From an uncultured Bacteroidales bacterium (lineage in GTDB: Bacteria > Bacteroidota > Bacteroidia > Bacteroidales > UBA932), in NCBI GenBank assembly GCA_900316045.1, contig ONBM01000044.1:1-40117 (forward strand): a stretch of 40,117 bases of DNA, in the 5' to 3' direction. Below are positions 1-7,506 of the stretch, one piece after another. Position 1 is the first letter of the stretch, and every line of letters begins with the position of its first letter. Made by a program: the position numbers and the translations under genes. The notes beneath the pieces are model-generated. The model was not told where the DNA came from and made no database searches. It was given only the letters and a program-made list of their open reading frames with translations.

Positions 1-1
1 T

Positions 2-353
2 GCTTGCAATGAACTTGCAGGCCTAGGATTTAACGTTCCATGGAAATTTCCATCTGTTCAATGTCAAGGCATATCAGGGATGACTCTCGAAACTTCCAGA
101 CACTATACAACTGAACGGAAACGTTGAAAATGCTTCTTCTGTTTCGGACAAATCTGAGGATCGTTCACCAAGAGCCGACATCAGACAAGTTAAGAGTTTC
201 GATCTTAAAGTGCCAATGAATCCGAATGCAATTTCAGTGGCAGGGGAGTCTGTCTTAAGGTGTGCCTACCTGATAATGTACTCTGCAAGCGAGCAATTTT
301 ATTGGCAGCACAGGAACGACGGCTACAACTTCTCACCCAAAGTACCTATCTAA
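2..353 (+). pseudogene. remnant of an uncharacterised coding sequence, cut by the window edge
   Basis: Two overlapping open stretches lie in different frames. One runs from base 2 to about 128 with no start, reading ACNELAGLGFNVPWKFPSVQ and onward. The other is open from about base 88 to the TAA at 351-353 and ends in GYNFSPKVPI. Neither has a convincing start, and their end-to-end arrangement would fit a frameshift in one former gene that began left of the window. I recognise no domain. It could also be ordinary non-coding sequence with chance open frames. Confidence 0.25.
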
Positions 354-383
354 GTTTTCTATTAATCTTATTTTGAAATTTTC

Positions 384-552
384 TTGACGGATTTCAAAAG
401 ATTGTGCGTTATATATTAAAACGTATAATAACATTACTTTATGCTTTTATTAACTTGTTATGAAAAAAATAGCAATTTTTATTATCCTGTCTCTTGTCTG
501 CTTGTCTGCGTTCGGTCAGGATTATGTGAACCCGAGTTACAGGCAAGGTTTT
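384..552 (+). repeat. direct repeat copy A (leader plus signal-peptide region of barrel gene)
   Basis: This stretch, starting TTGACGGATTTCAAAAGATT, is about 90% identical to 1198-1367. It spans about 75 bases of upstream leader and roughly the first 30 codons of the barrel gene. The match ends inside the mature N-terminus, so the repeat is a partial duplication of gene plus leader. Confidence 0.85.
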
Positions 553-933
553 TCCTTTGAGGTAGAGTCTGGCTATGCTGACAATGGAGGATATTTCGAC
601 ATATCTTCTGGATGTAATGTCATTCATGGCCTTTATGTCGGCCTGGGAGGCGGATACGAGCGACATGACTTCGATGGAAAACTACATACGATGGTTCCTG
701 CCTTCATTCAGGCCAGGTATAGTTTCCTGGATAAGGTTGTAAGCCCGTTCTTTGACTTCAAGGTCGGTGTTCTGACGGATTTTAGCGACCAAGCCGTAGG
801 ACATTTCTTCAGGCCGGCGATTGGAGTAGAATATCGCCATCTCGGAGTGAAGGTTGGTTACGACTGGGCGCAGATCGAGAACTCTGGTTTCAGCGATGAT
901 ATGTGCACTATTGGTGTGTTCTATAGATTCTAG
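460..933 (+). CDS. small outer-membrane beta-barrel protein
   Basis: The 157-residue product begins with a Sec signal peptide (basic MKK, hydrophobic core, cleavage after SAFGQ near residue 20). It then alternates polar and aromatic stretches rich in Gly and Tyr, and ends in VFYRF. A terminal Phe is the usual outer-membrane beta-barrel insertion signal. The length suggests about eight strands, as in OmpX/OmpA-like or Bacteroidota porin-family barrels; ligand and role are unknown. The ATG at 460 is chosen because it gives a complete signal peptide. The antisense frame at 439-666 is a shadow. A decayed paralogue lies about 800 bases downstream. Confidence 0.7.
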   Translation: MKKIAIFIILSLVCLSAFGQDYVNPSYRQGFSFEVESGYADNGGYFDISSGCNVIHGLYVGLGGGYERHDFDGKLHTMVPAFIQARYSFLDKVVSPFFDFKVGVLTDFSDQAVGHFFRPAIGVEYRHLGVKVGYDWAQIENSGFSDDMCTIGVFYRF

Positions 934-962
934 GATAGTCTGGGAAACGATACACTTTATTA

Positions 963-986
963 GCTGAGCAGGTATTCCTGCCCAGC
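963..986 (+). terminator. hairpin after the barrel gene
   Basis: GCTGAGCAGG TATT CCTGCCCAGC forms a nine-pair stem with one A-C mismatch and a four-base loop, 30 bases after the stop. No strong T-run follows, so intrinsic termination is only possible. Confidence 0.4.
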
Positions 987-1074
987 ATTATTGTATTGGG
1001 ATCTTCTATAATGCAGTAAGTGCAAAATATTCATGAGGAGGTATGAGTATTGATATTTTAATTTTGCCAGTTAT

Positions 1075-1105
1075 TTTGCTCTACGGCAATTTATTTCTAC
1101 TTTTG
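1075..1105 (+). promoter_or_regulatory. consensus Bacteroidota promoter
   Basis: TTTG at 1075-1078, a 19-base spacer and TACTTTTG at 1098-1105 match TTTG-N19-TAnnTTTG exactly. Transcription would start near 1112. The first possible product is a 28-codon frame at 1147-1233 (MKNISDRLKTSIF start), followed by the decayed barrel copy. The 28-codon frame has no ATG-started equivalent upstream of the intact copy, so it is probably not a gene. Confidence 0.6.
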
Positions 1106-1197
1106 TAAACCACATATTATAATAGGCTTTAATTCTCATATAGAATATGAAAAACATTTCTGACAGATTGAAAACATCAATATTCCTTGGTTATAAT

Positions 1198-1367
1198 TTG
1201 ACGGATTTCAAAAGATTGTGCGTTATATATTAAAATGTATAATATAACATAACTTTATGCTTTTATTAACTATTTTGAAAAAAACAGCAATTTTGATTAT
1301 CCTGTCTCTTGTCTGCTTGTCTGCGTTCGGTCAGGATTATTTGAATCCGAGTTACAGGCAGGGCTTT
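1198..1367 (+). repeat. direct repeat copy B (leader plus signal-peptide region)
   Basis: This is the second copy of the block at 384-552, with small indels in the leader (AATAACATTACTTTATG against AATATAACATAACTTTATG). The start codon of the intact copy (ATG) is TTG here. Confidence 0.85.
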
Positions 1368-1546
1368 GCGGCCGAGGTTGAGGCCGGATACATTTGCAAA
1401 GGAGCCTATACGAACTTCTCATTAGGGTATAATATTATTTATGAACGTGCCTGTACTCTAGGATTAGTAGCAAGTCTTCTATTACGAAATATAATCGTGC
1501 TGGCAGTAAAATTACTGACCGGCACTTTTCTTATTCCTGGTTTTAG
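1257..1546 (+). pseudogene. decayed paralogue of the beta-barrel gene
   Basis: The first about 35 codons repeat the signal peptide and mature start of the barrel gene at 460 (LSLVCLSAFGQDYLNPSYRQ). The former start ATG is now TTG, leaving an upstream in-frame ATG at 1257. Similarity to the intact copy fades after about codon 60. From about 1455 another frame carries SKITDRHFSYSWF and a stop at 1544-1546. That ending has the terminal Phe typical of outer-membrane barrels. A deletion plus frameshift near 1440-1455 would explain the pieces. The whole is about 95 codons against 157 in the intact gene, too short for the same barrel. Confidence 0.65.
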
Positions 1547-1590
1547 CCGGTATTCCTGAATTGCTATCATTCGAGAAGCCAGTCAAATTA

Positions 1591-1646
1591 ATTGCGTGGG
1601 TGTGTGGAATTCGTTAAATTTGTTTCTCACAGGAAAAAGACCTGTG
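1591..1646 (+). promoter_or_regulatory. promoter and 5' hairpin of the flavodoxin-cstA-nudix unit
   Basis: ATTG at 1591-1594, 20 bases, then TAAATTTG at 1615-1622 fits the Bacteroidota promoter form. Transcription would start near 1629. The transcript would begin almost directly with a perfect hairpin, CACAGG (1628-1633), seven-base loop, CCTGTG (1641-1646). Such a stem at the 5' end may protect the mRNA. Confidence 0.55.
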
Positions 1647-1675
1647 ATGTAATTAATAACTAATTGAGTGGGAAT

Positions 1676-2512
1676 ATGAAGAAATCGATGACTATGTTTG
1701 CCGTCCTGCTGGCTTTGGCTGGGTGTAAATCGACTGGGAAAAAGGCTACGGAGACGGTCCAGCCACGCAAGAGCGTGATCGTGTACTATTCACAGACCGG
1801 AGGGACTGAGAAAGCAGCGAAAGAATTCGCAAAACAACTTGACCTGGACACGTTGATAAAGATCGAGGTCGAGAATCCTTACGATGGCACATACGACGAG
1901 ACCATCGAGCGATGCATGAAAGAAATGGAGACTGGCGAGATCCCGGCTCTTAAGTCTCCGGGAGTGGACGTCGCCGCCTACGACACTGTCTATCTAGGCT
2001 ATCCGATCTGGTTCGGCACCTATGCCCCTCCGGTGAAGGCTTTCGTGAAAGAGGTCAATCTTGATGGCAAAGTCATCGTGCCGTTCTGCACATTCGGCAG
2101 TGGCGGACGCTTTAGCGCAGAAGCTGACCTGAAGGCTGCTCTTCCTAATTCGACTATTCTCCCTAGCTATGGCGTTCGCGCAAAGAGAATCGACAAGGCC
2201 CCTGCGGAAATCACCAGATTCCTGATCCTCAGCGGAATCTTGAAAGGCGAGGCTGAACAGCTCCCGGAATATTCTCAACAGCAGAAAGTTACGCCAGAGG
2301 ACGTGGCCGTCTTCAATGCTGCATGCGGAGACTATCCAATGCCTCTTGGCACGCCAGTGACTGTGGGGAAGCGCGAGACATCCAACGGAACAGACTACCA
2401 GTTCGTTGCAAAGTCCAAGGATCGCGAAGGCAAGGACATGACAGCAACGATTTATGTTACGGTTGGAAAAGAAGAAGGCTCACAGCCTGAATTTACTGAA
2501 GTAGTAAGATAG
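1676..2512 (+). CDS. flavodoxin-like lipoprotein
   Basis: This 278-residue protein starts MKKSMTMFAVLLALAGCKST, a type II signal peptide with lipobox LAGC, so it is probably anchored to a membrane. Residues about 30-170 resemble a flavodoxin fold: the FMN phosphate loop reads YYSQTGGTEKAA, and YPIWFGTYAPP fits the second FMN loop. The last about 80 residues form an extra domain I do not recognise. Bacteroidota flavodoxins of this kind are proposed to carry electrons or reduce quinones. A TTG 12 bases upstream also opens the frame, but the ATG at 1676 gives a normal signal peptide. The next gene begins four bases after the stop, suggesting co-transcription. Confidence 0.75.
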   Translation: MKKSMTMFAVLLALAGCKSTGKKATETVQPRKSVIVYYSQTGGTEKAAKEFAKQLDLDTLIKIEVENPYDGTYDETIERCMKEMETGEIPALKSPGVDVAAYDTVYLGYPIWFGTYAPPVKAFVKEVNLDGKVIVPFCTFGSGGRFSAEADLKAALPNSTILPSYGVRAKRIDKAPAEITRFLILSGILKGEAEQLPEYSQQQKVTPEDVAVFNAACGDYPMPLGTPVTVGKRETSNGTDYQFVAKSKDREGKDMTATIYVTVGKEEGSQPEFTEVVR

Positions 2513-2516
2513 CGTT

Positions 2517-3965
2517 ATGTGGTCATTCATTGCAAGCCTGCTAGCCCTATTGGCAGGCTACTTCATTTACGGCAAGATAATCGAAAAAGTTTTCGGGCCG
2601 GATCCGAAAAGACTCACTCCGGCGAAGGCTCATCCCGACGGCGTGGACTATGTGTCCATGCCGGCGTGGAAAGTGTATATGATCCAATTCTTGAACATTG
2701 CAGGCACGGGTCCGATCTTCGGAGCCATAATGGGGGCGAAATTCGGGCCTTCCGCGTATCTCTGGATAGTCTTCGGCTGCATATTCGCAGGAGCCGTGCA
2801 TGACTACATGACAGGCATGCTGTCGGTGCGCAACAATGGGGCCGGCCTGCCGGAGCTGGTCGGCCTGTATCTGGGAAAGACAGCCAAGATATTCATGCTT
2901 GTCTTCGCACTGGTGCTTCTGCTGTTGGTCGGCACCGTGTTCGTATATAGCCCGGCCCTGGTCCTTGGCGACATAGCTGGCGACGGGAGCTCCAAGGTCA
3001 TCCTGATTTGGGCATCCGTCATATTCATTTATTATATTTTCGCGACCATGCTGCCGATAGACAAGATTATCGGCAAGATATATCCCGTTTTCGCTTTCGC
3101 CCTCTTGTTCATGGCTATAGCTCTGATGATTGGGCTGTTCGTGAAATGGCCTTCAATCCCTGAGATTTGGGATGGCCTTGGGAATATGGGACCTTCGGTC
3201 GGAGTGAAGGATCAGCCGGTGTTCCCTTGCTTGTTCATAACGATTGCCTGCGGAGCGCTGAGCGGCTTTCACGCCACACAGAGTCCTCTGATGGCACGCT
3301 GCATCGAGAGCGAGAAGCAAGGCCGTCCTATTTTCTACGGCGCGATGATCACGGAAGGAGTGGTTGCCCTCATCTGGGCTGCGGTATCTTCCTACTTCTT
3401 TTTCGATGGCGGAGCCGCGGAATGTGGTTCCGACCTTACCGCAGCAGCTCCTACCGTGGTAACCAGGGTGTCGGAATCTTGGCTCGGGATCGTCGGAGGT
3501 ATACTCTCTGTGCTGGGCGTCGTGGCAGCCCCGATCACGAGCGGAGACACTGCGTTCAGGAGCGCCCGGCTGATAGTCGCGGACTCGGCCAAGCTTCCAC
3601 AGAAGAATATTCCTCAAAGACTCGTGATAAGCATTCCTCTTTTCGCCTTGGCAGCTCTTCTGCTGTGGTACAATGTGGCAGATGCGGACGGCTTCAACAG
3701 GATATGGCGTTATTTCGGCTGGTCGAACCAGACCTTGGCCGTATTCGCCCTCTGGACTGCGACAGTCTACCTGCACAATAGCAAGAAGGGTGCATATTAC
3801 TTGTTCACCATGCTCCCAGCCTGCTTCATGACTGGCGTGACGCTTAGCTTCATCTGTATCGACAAGATTGGCTTCAGGCTCCCGATAGAATGGAATTGGA
3901 GCATCGGTCTCATAGGCATGCTCGGCTCCCTGTTCATTTTACCGAAAGTGTGCAATTCAAAATAA
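2517..3965 (+). CDS. cstA: CstA-family carbon starvation / peptide transporter
   Basis: This 482-residue inner-membrane protein has about 12-13 hydrophobic segments. Near the N-terminus it has the CstA landmarks FLNIAGTGPIFGAIMGAKFG and FGCIFAGAVHDYMTGMLSVR. It later has ALSGFHATQSPLMARC and APITSGDTAFRSARLI. CstA proteins import peptides or pyruvate during carbon limitation. E. coli CstA is about 700 residues; the shorter form is usual in Bacteroidota. It sits four bases after the flavodoxin lipoprotein and directly abuts the Nudix gene, so the three probably form one transcription unit. Substrate is not readable from the sequence. Confidence 0.85.
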   Translation: MWSFIASLLALLAGYFIYGKIIEKVFGPDPKRLTPAKAHPDGVDYVSMPAWKVYMIQFLNIAGTGPIFGAIMGAKFGPSAYLWIVFGCIFAGAVHDYMTGMLSVRNNGAGLPELVGLYLGKTAKIFMLVFALVLLLLVGTVFVYSPALVLGDIAGDGSSKVILIWASVIFIYYIFATMLPIDKIIGKIYPVFAFALLFMAIALMIGLFVKWPSIPEIWDGLGNMGPSVGVKDQPVFPCLFITIACGALSGFHATQSPLMARCIESEKQGRPIFYGAMITEGVVALIWAAVSSYFFFDGGAAECGSDLTAAAPTVVTRVSESWLGIVGGILSVLGVVAAPITSGDTAFRSARLIVADSAKLPQKNIPQRLVISIPLFALAALLLWYNVADADGFNRIWRYFGWSNQTLAVFALWTATVYLHNSKKGAYYLFTMLPACFMTGVTLSFICIDKIGFRLPIEWNWSIGLIGMLGSLFILPKVCNSK

Positions 3966-4370
3966 ATGAATATGTTGAAACGCATTGAGGTAGTGGCTGC
4001 CCTGATTCGCGATGGCGACAAAATCTTTGCGACACAGAGAGGGTATGGTGAGTATAAGGACTTTTGGGAATTCCCGGGCGGTAAAATCGAGCCTGGTGAG
4101 ACTCCAGAGGCAGCTCTGAAGCGGGAGATAAAGGAAGAACTTGCGACCGAGATAGACGTAAACGAATATGTCGGGACAGTCGATTATGACTATCCCGACT
4201 TTCACATAACCCTTCTTCTCTATCTATGTAGCATGGTCTCGGGCAATCTGGAGCTCTTAGAGCATGAATCTGCCAAGTGGCTCCTCGCTTCAGAACTGGA
4301 CACTGTCAGTTGGCTGCCAGCCGACCTGGAAATCATTCCAAAACTCAAATCTCTGCTTGCCCTGAACTAG
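3966..4370 (+). CDS. Nudix hydrolase, MutT-like (8-oxo-dGTP or NTP pyrophosphatase)
   Basis: This 134-residue single-domain protein has a Nudix box at about residues 38-60, GGKIEPGETPEAALKREIKE followed by ELATE. It matches Gx5Ex7REUxEExGU except that the late Gly is Ala. Preceding residues RDGDKIFATQRGYG and FWEFPGG are typical of MutT/NudG proteins that cleave oxidised or modified (d)NTPs. The ATG lies directly after the cstA stop; a second ATG two codons on (MLKRIEV) is an equally good start. The exact substrate cannot be assigned. Confidence 0.8.
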   Translation: MNMLKRIEVVAALIRDGDKIFATQRGYGEYKDFWEFPGGKIEPGETPEAALKREIKEELATEIDVNEYVGTVDYDYPDFHITLLLYLCSMVSGNLELLEHESAKWLLASELDTVSWLPADLEIIPKLKSLLALN

Positions 4371-4379
4371 TGCTGTTTC

Positions 4380-5936
4380 TTAGAGCAGTCCTCGCATCCA
4401 GTCTTCGTGGGCAGACAGTGCAGCCTTGGCGCCTTCGCCCATAGATATGATGATCTGCTTGAAAGGCACGCTGGAAACATCGCCGGCCGCATATATTCCC
4501 TTTACGGAAGTCCTGCAGTGGTCATCTATGATTATTTCCCGGCGAGCGCTGAGAGGCAGCAAATCGCGGACGAAATCACTGTTCGGTGAAAGTCCTATCT
4601 GCACGAAGATTCCATCTACCTCCAAGTCGGAGAGTTCCTCTGTCTTGCGGTCTTTCAAGGTGATTGCCGTAAGCTTCTCTCCATTCCCTTTCACTTCCAT
4701 GGTCTGTCTGGAGACGAGGATATCGACATTGCCGAGCGAACGGACTTTGTCGAGCAGCACGTCATCGGCTCTCAGCACGTCGGCGAATTCCACCACCGTG
4801 ACATGCGATGCCAGCGCGGCCAAGTCTATCGCCGCTTCTATGCCGGAGTTGCCGCCTCCTATCACCGCTACTCGTTTACCCTTGTAGAATGGACCGTCGC
4901 AATGTGGGCAGAAATGGACTCCGTGTCCCAGATAAGTGCTCTCGCCTTCAACGCCAAGCCGTCTCCAGCTTGCTCCTGTGGCTATTATGACTGCTGGAGC
5001 CACGAAGGTCTCTCCTCCCTTGACATTCACGTGCTTCAGCCTCTCATCGGCATGGTCGATTCCTTCCACTTTCCGGTTGTCGAAAATGTCAATGTCGTAT
5101 TTTTCCAGGTGGGAGCGCAGGTTCGCTGCCAGTTCGCTTCCAGAGGTATGAGGCACGGATATCAGATTCTCTATGCCGGTGGTGTCGTTGACCTGACCTC
5201 CGATCCTTCCTGCAACGAGTGCCACGCGCAAAGCTTTTCTGGCACAATATATTGCCGCAGAAACTCCTGCCGGGCCTCCGCCTATGACAACCACATCGTA
5301 AGGCAGCTCCACATGCGCTGTGCCGGCAGACTCTTCGCTTCCTAGCTTATCCTCCATCTCCTGCAGCAAATCGCCCAGATTACCACGACCCACATGGATA
5401 AGCTCTCCATTGGCATAAACTGCCGGCACAGCCTGGATGCCGCGATTCTCTACCTCTTGCTGGAAGAGGGCCCCGTCTGTGATTTCATGGGTGAAGTCAG
5501 GACGCAGCAGAGTAATAGCATTGAGTGCCTGAACAACATCCGGGCAGTTGGTGCATGTGAGCGACACGTAGGTTTGCAGACGGACCGGCCCTTTGATGCG
5601 GCTTATTCTTTCTTTCAGCCTTTCGTCAGGAAGGTTCTTCCCCTTTCCGTCGGCATTCAGCACGCTGAGCAAGAGGGAAGAGAACTCATGTCCGTTCGGA
5701 ATGCCCCTGAATATTATCCCAGTCGCTTCCGTCCCTTTGAGCAACTCGAAAGAGAGCTCTCCGTTTTCATCATCGGTTTTGTGCAGGCGAGGCGATGCTG
5801 AAACCACATCGTTTACGAATTCATGCATTTGCGCCCCTTTTTCGTCACCTTTGCCGGCATGCACCAGGAATGTGAAATCTTGCGAGAGGTCGGCGAATAC
5901 TTGCCGTACCTGCGTCAGAATATCTTGACTAATCAT
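4380..5936 (-). CDS. ahpF: alkyl hydroperoxide reductase subunit F
   Basis: This 518-residue flavoprotein passes electrons from NAD(P)H to AhpC. The N-terminal tandem thioredoxin-fold region holds the redox pair CTNC at residues 128-131. A Rossmann FAD motif VVVIGGGPAG lies near 215-224. The thioredoxin-reductase active site CPHC is at 343-346, and VAVIGGGNSG shortly after is the NAD(P)H-binding motif. C-terminal YAAGDVSSVPFKQI is the FAD-binding ending of the family. Length matches E. coli AhpF (about 520). ahpC lies immediately upstream on the same strand, separated by a hairpin terminator that would lower ahpF expression relative to ahpC. Confidence 0.95.
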   Translation of the reverse strand: MISQDILTQVRQVFADLSQDFTFLVHAGKGDEKGAQMHEFVNDVVSASPRLHKTDDENGELSFELLKGTEATGIIFRGIPNGHEFSSLLLSVLNADGKGKNLPDERLKERISRIKGPVRLQTYVSLTCTNCPDVVQALNAITLLRPDFTHEITDGALFQQEVENRGIQAVPAVYANGELIHVGRGNLGDLLQEMEDKLGSEESAGTAHVELPYDVVVIGGGPAGVSAAIYCARKALRVALVAGRIGGQVNDTTGIENLISVPHTSGSELAANLRSHLEKYDIDIFDNRKVEGIDHADERLKHVNVKGGETFVAPAVIIATGASWRRLGVEGESTYLGHGVHFCPHCDGPFYKGKRVAVIGGGNSGIEAAIDLAALASHVTVVEFADVLRADDVLLDKVRSLGNVDILVSRQTMEVKGNGEKLTAITLKDRKTEELSDLEVDGIFVQIGLSPNSDFVRDLLPLSARREIIIDDHCRTSVKGIYAAGDVSSVPFKQIIISMGEGAKAALSAHEDWMRGLL

Positions 5937-5951
5937 ATATCATGTTAAGAT

Positions 5952-5988
5952 TAAAAAGGCTTCAACCATTTTGTCTTGATTGAAGCCT
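5952..5988 (-). terminator. intrinsic terminator between ahpC and ahpF
   Basis: On the minus strand AGGCTTCAA, a 14-base loop and TTGAAGCCT form a perfect nine-pair stem, followed by TTTTTAA. It lies just after the ahpC stop and before ahpF. It probably ends most ahpC transcripts and lets a fraction continue into ahpF. Confidence 0.75.
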
Positions 5989-6003
5989 GCCTTAGTGTCG
6001 TAA

Positions 6004-6570
6004 TTAAATTTTACCTACGAGATCTATGCTAGGTTTCAAGGTCTCGGATCCCTCTTCCCATTTGGCAGGGCAAACCTCGCCAGGGTGAGATGCCACGAAT
6101 TGGGCGGCCTTAACCTTGCGCAGCAGCTCGTCTGCATTGCGTCCGATGCTGTTGTCCTGGATCTCAGCCAGCTTTATCTGACCCTCAGGATTCACGAGGA
6201 AGGTGCCGCGATAAGCTGTTCCGTCCTCCTCATTGAATACTCCGAAGCCTTTTGCCAGAACTCCTAGCGGATCAGCCAGCATTGTGTAGTTGATTTTCTT
6301 TATGCTGTCCGATGCATCTGCCCAGGCTTTGTGCACGAAGTGGGTGTCGCAGCTTACGGAGAACACCTCCACGCCCATTTTCTTGAGCTCCTCATATTTA
6401 CCGGCCAGATCTACCAGCTCGGTAGGGCATACGAAAGTGAAATCTGCCGGATAGAAGAAGAACAGGGCCCATTTGCCGGCGATGTCTTCGTTGGAAACAG
6501 TTCTGAATGACCCGTTCTGGTAAGCGTTAACCTTAAATTCAGGAACTTGCGAATTGATGATTGTTTGCAT
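6004..6570 (-). CDS. ahpC: alkyl hydroperoxide reductase subunit C (2-Cys peroxiredoxin)
   Basis: This 188-residue cytosolic peroxiredoxin reduces H2O2, organic peroxides and peroxynitrite. The peroxidatic Cys48 is in DFTFVCPTEL and the resolving Cys167 is in HPGEVCPAKW, the pattern of AhpC/Prx1-type enzymes. Length matches the family (about 187). It heads the ahpC-ahpF unit, from which AhpF recycles its disulfide. Transcription starts from a consensus promoter about 110 bases upstream and passes through a long leader. An OxyR-like regulator would be expected from biology, but no binding site is recognised here. Confidence 0.96.
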   Translation of the reverse strand: MQTIINSQVPEFKVNAYQNGSFRTVSNEDIAGKWALFFFYPADFTFVCPTELVDLAGKYEELKKMGVEVFSVSCDTHFVHKAWADASDSIKKINYTMLADPLGVLAKGFGVFNEEDGTAYRGTFLVNPEGQIKLAEIQDNSIGRNADELLRKVKAAQFVASHPGEVCPAKWEEGSETLKPSIDLVGKI

Positions 6571-6683
6571 TGCATTAAATTTTTATGGCTACGTGGAGTT
6601 AGCACTTCACCGGGTTTAACATTTATTTTATTCACCTTAGGAGTGGCATTGCATTCAGCACAGAGCCTGTTCCTTGGTGTTTT
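6571..6683 (-). promoter_or_regulatory. long ahpC leader with possible RNA structure
   Basis: The predicted 5' untranslated region is about 110 nt, long for this window. A paired element can be drawn from CACCAAGGA to TCCTAAGGTG (minus strand, CACC/GGTG and AGGA/TCCT), enclosing GGC/GCC. A 93-codon frame overlaps the leader and the ahpC start in another frame, but it looks like chance. I recognise no known riboswitch class. Confidence 0.3.
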
Positions 6684-6689
6684 CGAATG

Positions 6690-6720
6690 CAAATATAATC
6701 ACAAATTTTATTTTTACAAA
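6690..6720 (-). promoter_or_regulatory. ahpC promoter, exact Bacteroidota consensus
   Basis: Reading the minus strand, TTTG (plus 6717-6720), a 19-base spacer and TATATTTG (plus 6690-6697) match TTTG-N19-TAnnTTTG. Transcription would begin near 6683. The flanking DNA up to 6780 is very A+T-rich. Confidence 0.75.
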
Positions 6721-6779
6721 TTATAAATTAAAAAAATAAAAATAATTATCGCTGGCTAAGATTTAAGGCAGCGTCATCG

Positions 6780-7502
6780 TCAGATTCCTGCTCCGCAGTT
6801 GAAAAGCGGCTCCACGATAGCCTGCGACTGAAGAATGCGAGAGTGAGGTGGAACATCGTGGGTAAGCCAGACGTTTCCACCTATTATGGTGTCGTGCCCT
6901 ATCCGGACTCGCCCGAGTATTGATGTGTTTGAATATACCGTGACATTGTCTTCCAGGATAGGGTGACGTGGCTCGTTTATCGGGTTTCCTTTCTCATCGT
7001 GGCGAAAATTCTTGGCACCTAGCGTAACGCCCTGATATAGCATTACATGACTTCCAATGATGCTTGTCGCGCCAACAACGATTCCCGTGCCATGGTCGAT
7101 GCCGAAATATTCCCCGATCTCGGCGGCGGGATGAATGTCTATCCCTGTTGCTGAATGAGCCATTTCCGTGAGCAGTCTGGGCACGGTGGGAATGCCGAGC
7201 GCAAGCAGCTCATGGGCAGTCCTGTAGTGGACCATCTCCTTGATTGCAGGATAGCAGACGATGACTTCTTCCCTGCTGGTTACGGCAGGGTCATTGTGCA
7301 TCACTGCATCTACATCCGTATTCAGAAGCCTGCAGATTTCAGGAATCCTTGACATGAAGATGTCTGTTTTGCCCCTGTCTGACAGACCTATGATTATGGA
7401 TTCTACGCACAGCTTGTCAGATTCAGGATTGCTTTCCCCGAATATTCCGGGGAATGCTATCCTGTTCATGAATTTTATAAGCCGCCTTAGAGTATCTTCC
7501 AT
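6780..7502 (-). CDS. cysE: serine O-acetyltransferase
   Basis: This 240-residue enzyme makes O-acetylserine for cysteine synthesis. The C-terminal left-handed beta-helix of hexapeptide repeats starts near GIDIHPAAEIG (121-130) and continues FGIDHGTGIVVGATSIIGSH. Asp122, His124, Asp136 and His137 match the catalytic and substrate residues of CysE. The frame is open upstream to 7688, but that part only overlaps cysK in another frame. The ATG at 7502 lies four bases after the cysK stop and begins MEDTLRRLIKFMNR. The partner enzyme CysK is encoded directly upstream in the same operon, and the two proteins commonly form cysteine synthase. Confidence 0.88.
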   Translation of the reverse strand: MEDTLRRLIKFMNRIAFPGIFGESNPESDKLCVESIIIGLSDRGKTDIFMSRIPEICRLLNTDVDAVMHNDPAVTSREEVIVCYPAIKEMVHYRTAHELLALGIPTVPRLLTEMAHSATGIDIHPAAEIGEYFGIDHGTGIVVGATSIIGSHVMLYQGVTLGAKNFRHDEKGNPINEPRHPILEDNVTVYSNTSILGRVRIGHDTIIGGNVWLTHDVPPHSRILQSQAIVEPLFNCGAGI

Positions 7503-7506
7503 GAGA

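Noticed and set aside
3153..3781. Long overlapping frames on both strands inside cstA
   Set aside because: Both are shadows of a well-conserved membrane transporter; no family features were seen in them.
6411..6692. 93-codon frame over the ahpC leader and start
   Set aside because: It overlaps ahpC in another frame, has no recognisable domain and begins at the predicted transcription start.
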